Source of the DNA: Desulfonema magnum
Lineage (GTDB): Bacteria > Desulfobacterota > Desulfobacteria > Desulfobacterales > 4be13
DNA length: 64,000 bases
Reading direction: 5' to 3'
Assembly (NCBI RefSeq): GCF_017377395.1
Contig: NZ_CP061800.1
Coordinates: 4,547,633-4,611,632, forward strand
Below are positions 62,100 to 64,000 of the stretch, piece by piece; the first letter of the stretch is position 1; each line of letters opens with the position of its first letter. The translations under genes were made by a program, and so were the position numbers. The notes below the pieces were generated by a model. That model saw nothing but the letters and a program-made list of their open reading frames with translations, did not search any database and was not told the origin of the DNA.

Positions 62100-63299
62100 T
62101 TATTTTTTCAGCACAGGCTCAATTCTTTCCACAGCCCAGTCAATATCTTGTTTGGTAATGATGAGCGGCGGCGCAAAACGGATGACGTTCTCATGGGTCT
62201 CCTTGCACAGCAATCCTTTTTTCATCAGTTCCTCACAAAACCTGCGTGCGCCCCCGGCTTCAGGGACAAGCTCAACCCCGATCATAAGCCCTTTTCCCCG
62301 GATTTCCTTAATATGAGGACTTTGGATATCATTCAGCCGGGACAGAAAATATGCTCCCATTTCAGCGGCATTCTCAATCATGTTCTCTTTTGTTAACACA
62401 CTGAGAGCAGCACGGGCCACGGCACAGGCAAGGGGGTTGCCGCCAAAAGTGCTGCCGTGGTCTCCGGGCATAAAAACCCCCAGAATATCTGTATTGGACA
62501 GGACCGCGGAAATGGGATAAAATCCCCCGGAAAGGGCTTTGCCGATCAGTGTCACATCCGCCTCAATCCCCTCATGTTCCTCAGCTAAGAGCCTGCCTGT
62601 CCGACCCAGGCCGGTCTGAATCTCGTCCAAAATCATGATAATATTCTGCTTTTCACAGAGTGTTCTGACCTCCCTGAGATATCCCTGCGGCGGAATAATA
62701 ACACCGGCCTCTCCCTGAATCGGTTCAGCCATGAACCCCACTGTGTTGGGTGTAATAGCCTTTTTCAGGGCTTCTGCATCGCCAAAAGGAACAACTTTGA
62801 AACCAGGGGCAAAGGGGCCGAATCCGTGTTTGTACTGCTCATCTGTGCTGAATCCGATGATGGCAATGGTCCGGCCATGAAAATTATTCTCACATACAAT
62901 GATTTCAGCTTTATTCTCAGGCACGCGTTTGATTTTATATCCCCATTTTCGAACCGCTTTGATCACGGTTTCCACGGCCTCAGCGCCGCTATTCATGGGA
63001 AGCACCTTGTGCGAATGGGTCAGTTCACAGAGTTCTTTATAAAGGAGTCCTAACTGATCATTGCGAAAAGCCCGGGAAGTGAGCGTCAGTTTTTTAGCCT
63101 GTTCTGTCATAGCCCGCATGATTTCCGGATGGCAATGTCCCTGATTCACTGCGGAATATGCAGAAAGGAAATCGAGATATTTGTTGCCTTCCACATCCCA
63201 GACCCATATGCCTTTTCCACGATTCAAAACCACATCCAGTGGTTTATAATTGCGCGCGCCAAACTCATCTTCCAAACTGATATAGTCTTTTGTATTCAT
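62100..63299 (-). CDS. rocD: Ornithine aminotransferase
   Basis: A 399-residue class III PLP aminotransferase. It moves the delta-amino group of ornithine to 2-oxoglutarate, giving glutamate semialdehyde. Family features are YLDFLSAYSAVNQGHCHPEI near residue 40, MNSGAEAVETVIKAVRKWGY, ILDEIQTGLGRTG with the PLP-ring Asp near 225, and the Schiff-base Lys in LIGKALSGGFYPISAV near 253. Length is normal. ATG 63299 has no strong upstream site. With carbamate kinase nearby it suggests ornithine/arginine catabolism. Confidence 0.92.
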   Translation of the reverse strand: MNTKDYISLEDEFGARNYKPLDVVLNRGKGIWVWDVEGNKYLDFLSAYSAVNQGHCHPEIMRAMTEQAKKLTLTSRAFRNDQLGLLYKELCELTHSHKVLPMNSGAEAVETVIKAVRKWGYKIKRVPENKAEIIVCENNFHGRTIAIIGFSTDEQYKHGFGPFAPGFKVVPFGDAEALKKAITPNTVGFMAEPIQGEAGVIIPPQGYLREVRTLCEKQNIIMILDEIQTGLGRTGRLLAEEHEGIEADVTLIGKALSGGFYPISAVLSNTDILGVFMPGDHGSTFGGNPLACAVARAALSVLTKENMIENAAEMGAYFLSRLNDIQSPHIKEIRGKGLMIGVELVPEAGGARRFCEELMKKGLLCKETHENVIRFAPPLIITKQDIDWAVERIEPVLKK

Positions 63300-63377
63300 A
63301 TGTCGGTTGCCCTATATTTGATGTTCAGGTTTTATATTTTTTGAGCGGGAAATCATAAAAGCCGCTTTTGCCAAAAG

Positions 63378-63475
63378 TGTTATGTGTTAGGTGTCAGGTG
63401 TTAGGTGTTGGGTGTTAAGTGTTAGGTGTTAAGTGTTAGGTGTTAAGTGTTAGGAAAAACTGTAAAACTCTCATC
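63378..63475 (+). repeat. Heptamer array (gtgttag/gtgttaa)
   Basis: About eleven heptamers in a row, then aggaaaaactgtaaaactctcatcg, i.e. the first half of the unit tandemly repeated at 49376. It lies just upstream of the rocD start region. Confidence 0.75.
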
Positions 63476-63720
63476 GACAAAGAAAAAAGCCGGGATTCTT
63501 TGCGTTTTAAAAGCCGGGTTTCTCTGTGTTTTAATATCAGTCCGTGGAAGAAACCCGGCTTTTTTTCCGGCATGATGCGTCTGGGACAAAGAAAAAACCC
63601 GGGATTCTCTGCGTTTTAAAAGCCGGGTTTCTCTGTGTTTTAATATCAGTCCGTGGAAGAAACCCGGCTTTTTTTTCCGGCATGATGCGTCTCGGACAAA
63701 GGAAAAACCCGGGTTTCTCC
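63476..63720. repeat. Two and a half tandem hairpin units (about 109 bp)
   Basis: Units begin gacaaagaaaaa at 63476, 63585 and 63695. Each contains three forms of the gaaacccggcttttt motif or its complement, so a long RNA would fold into alternating hairpins. Units 1 and 2 are almost the same. Confidence 0.8.
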
Positions 63721-63732
63721 GACGCAACTTCC

Positions 63733-63835
63733 CGTCAGAGCGGCATATTCACAGCATTCATCATGCCGCCCCGCCCCTACGGGGTGCTTGGCAGGGGGCT
63801 TGCAAACCTGTTGCTACAAATATTCCGTCCTTAAT
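63733..63835. repeat. Dispersed repeat family E
   Basis: gagcggcatattcacagcat..., cctacggggtgcttggcagg, gcttgcaaacctgttgctac, related to 29247 and 33145. In 63836-64000 I see no gene; a 61-codon minus-strand frame there is not convincing. Confidence 0.55.
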
Positions 63836-64000
63836 AGAGCGTTAAAGCTGCGTCTGTATTGCCGGATAAATTCCTGACAAAATTTTTTAAAAAAAATGTA
63901 ACACAATTTTTCCAAAAGGGCAAGCTTCCTTTGGTAAAATCCGATATTCATGACTGGTGATTCTGACAGCGTGTTTGAAACGTCCCGCAGGGACGGCATA

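Noticed and set aside
63814..63999. 61-codon minus-strand frame at the window end
   Set aside because: It spans a dispersed repeat and has no recognisable protein features; it could only be judged with sequence beyond the window.

Overview
The window looks like chromosome of an obligately anaerobic, probably sulfate-reducing member of the Desulfobacterota (Desulfonema/Desulfococcus-like). This is an inference from an adjacent 6-oxocyclohex-1-ene-1-carbonyl-CoA hydrolase (bamA) and 6-hydroxycyclohex-1-ene-1-carbonyl-CoA dehydrogenase (had), both of anaerobic benzoyl-CoA degradation, from FmdE-like proteins, and from AT-rich spacers crowded with short palindromic repeats. No rRNA, tRNA or CRISPR array was recognised.

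Bases 1-28,700 are a defence and toxin-antitoxin island in active turnover. It holds an N6-adenine methyltransferase, cut off from a partner MBL-fold gene; two partial copies of a large MazG/PLD/SF2-helicase gene; a TumE-type toxin gene split by an ISKra4-family element with a 9-bp target duplication; a UPF0175 antitoxin followed by a 14-codon stub of its PIN toxin; and an RloA/RloB pair whose rloB is broken first by a 1,869-bp IS and again by a 165-bp MITE. Both excisions restore the frame exactly. A complete-looking type 4 BREX operon (brxP-brxC-pglZ-brxL, 14,688-24,332) follows. Behind it lie a truncated DNA sulfur-binding-domain protein, a two-gene AAA ATPase + PIN nuclease cassette sitting between the two halves of a broken hicB, and a parA stub.

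From about 29 kb onward the DNA is a metabolic and sensory chromosome with widely spaced genes. It has a chemoreceptor with a PhnD-like binding protein; an FmdE lipoprotein / TonB-dependent receptor / FmdE / flavin reductase group; an RmlC-like epimerase; a decayed hybrid histidine kinase; an amidohydrolase; the divergently placed had-bamA operon with a promoter/operator candidate; cupins; an M24 peptidase; a GlcF-like Fe-S protein; a PocR-domain protein; PilZ and DUF4258 proteins; carbamate kinase; a solute-binding protein; and ornithine aminotransferase. Spacers carry at least seven dispersed repeat families (palindromic MITE-like elements, a heptamer array, and hairpin tandem arrays).

The same 1,869-bp IS occurs twice (9,190-11,058 and 60,005-61,873). 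The encoded transposases are identical and each copy has its own 9-bp target duplication, so transposition is recent. The strongest candidates for new biology are the AAA+PIN cassette nested in hicB, the MazG-PLD-helicase fusion, and the link between type 4 BREX and a sulfur-binding-domain protein.
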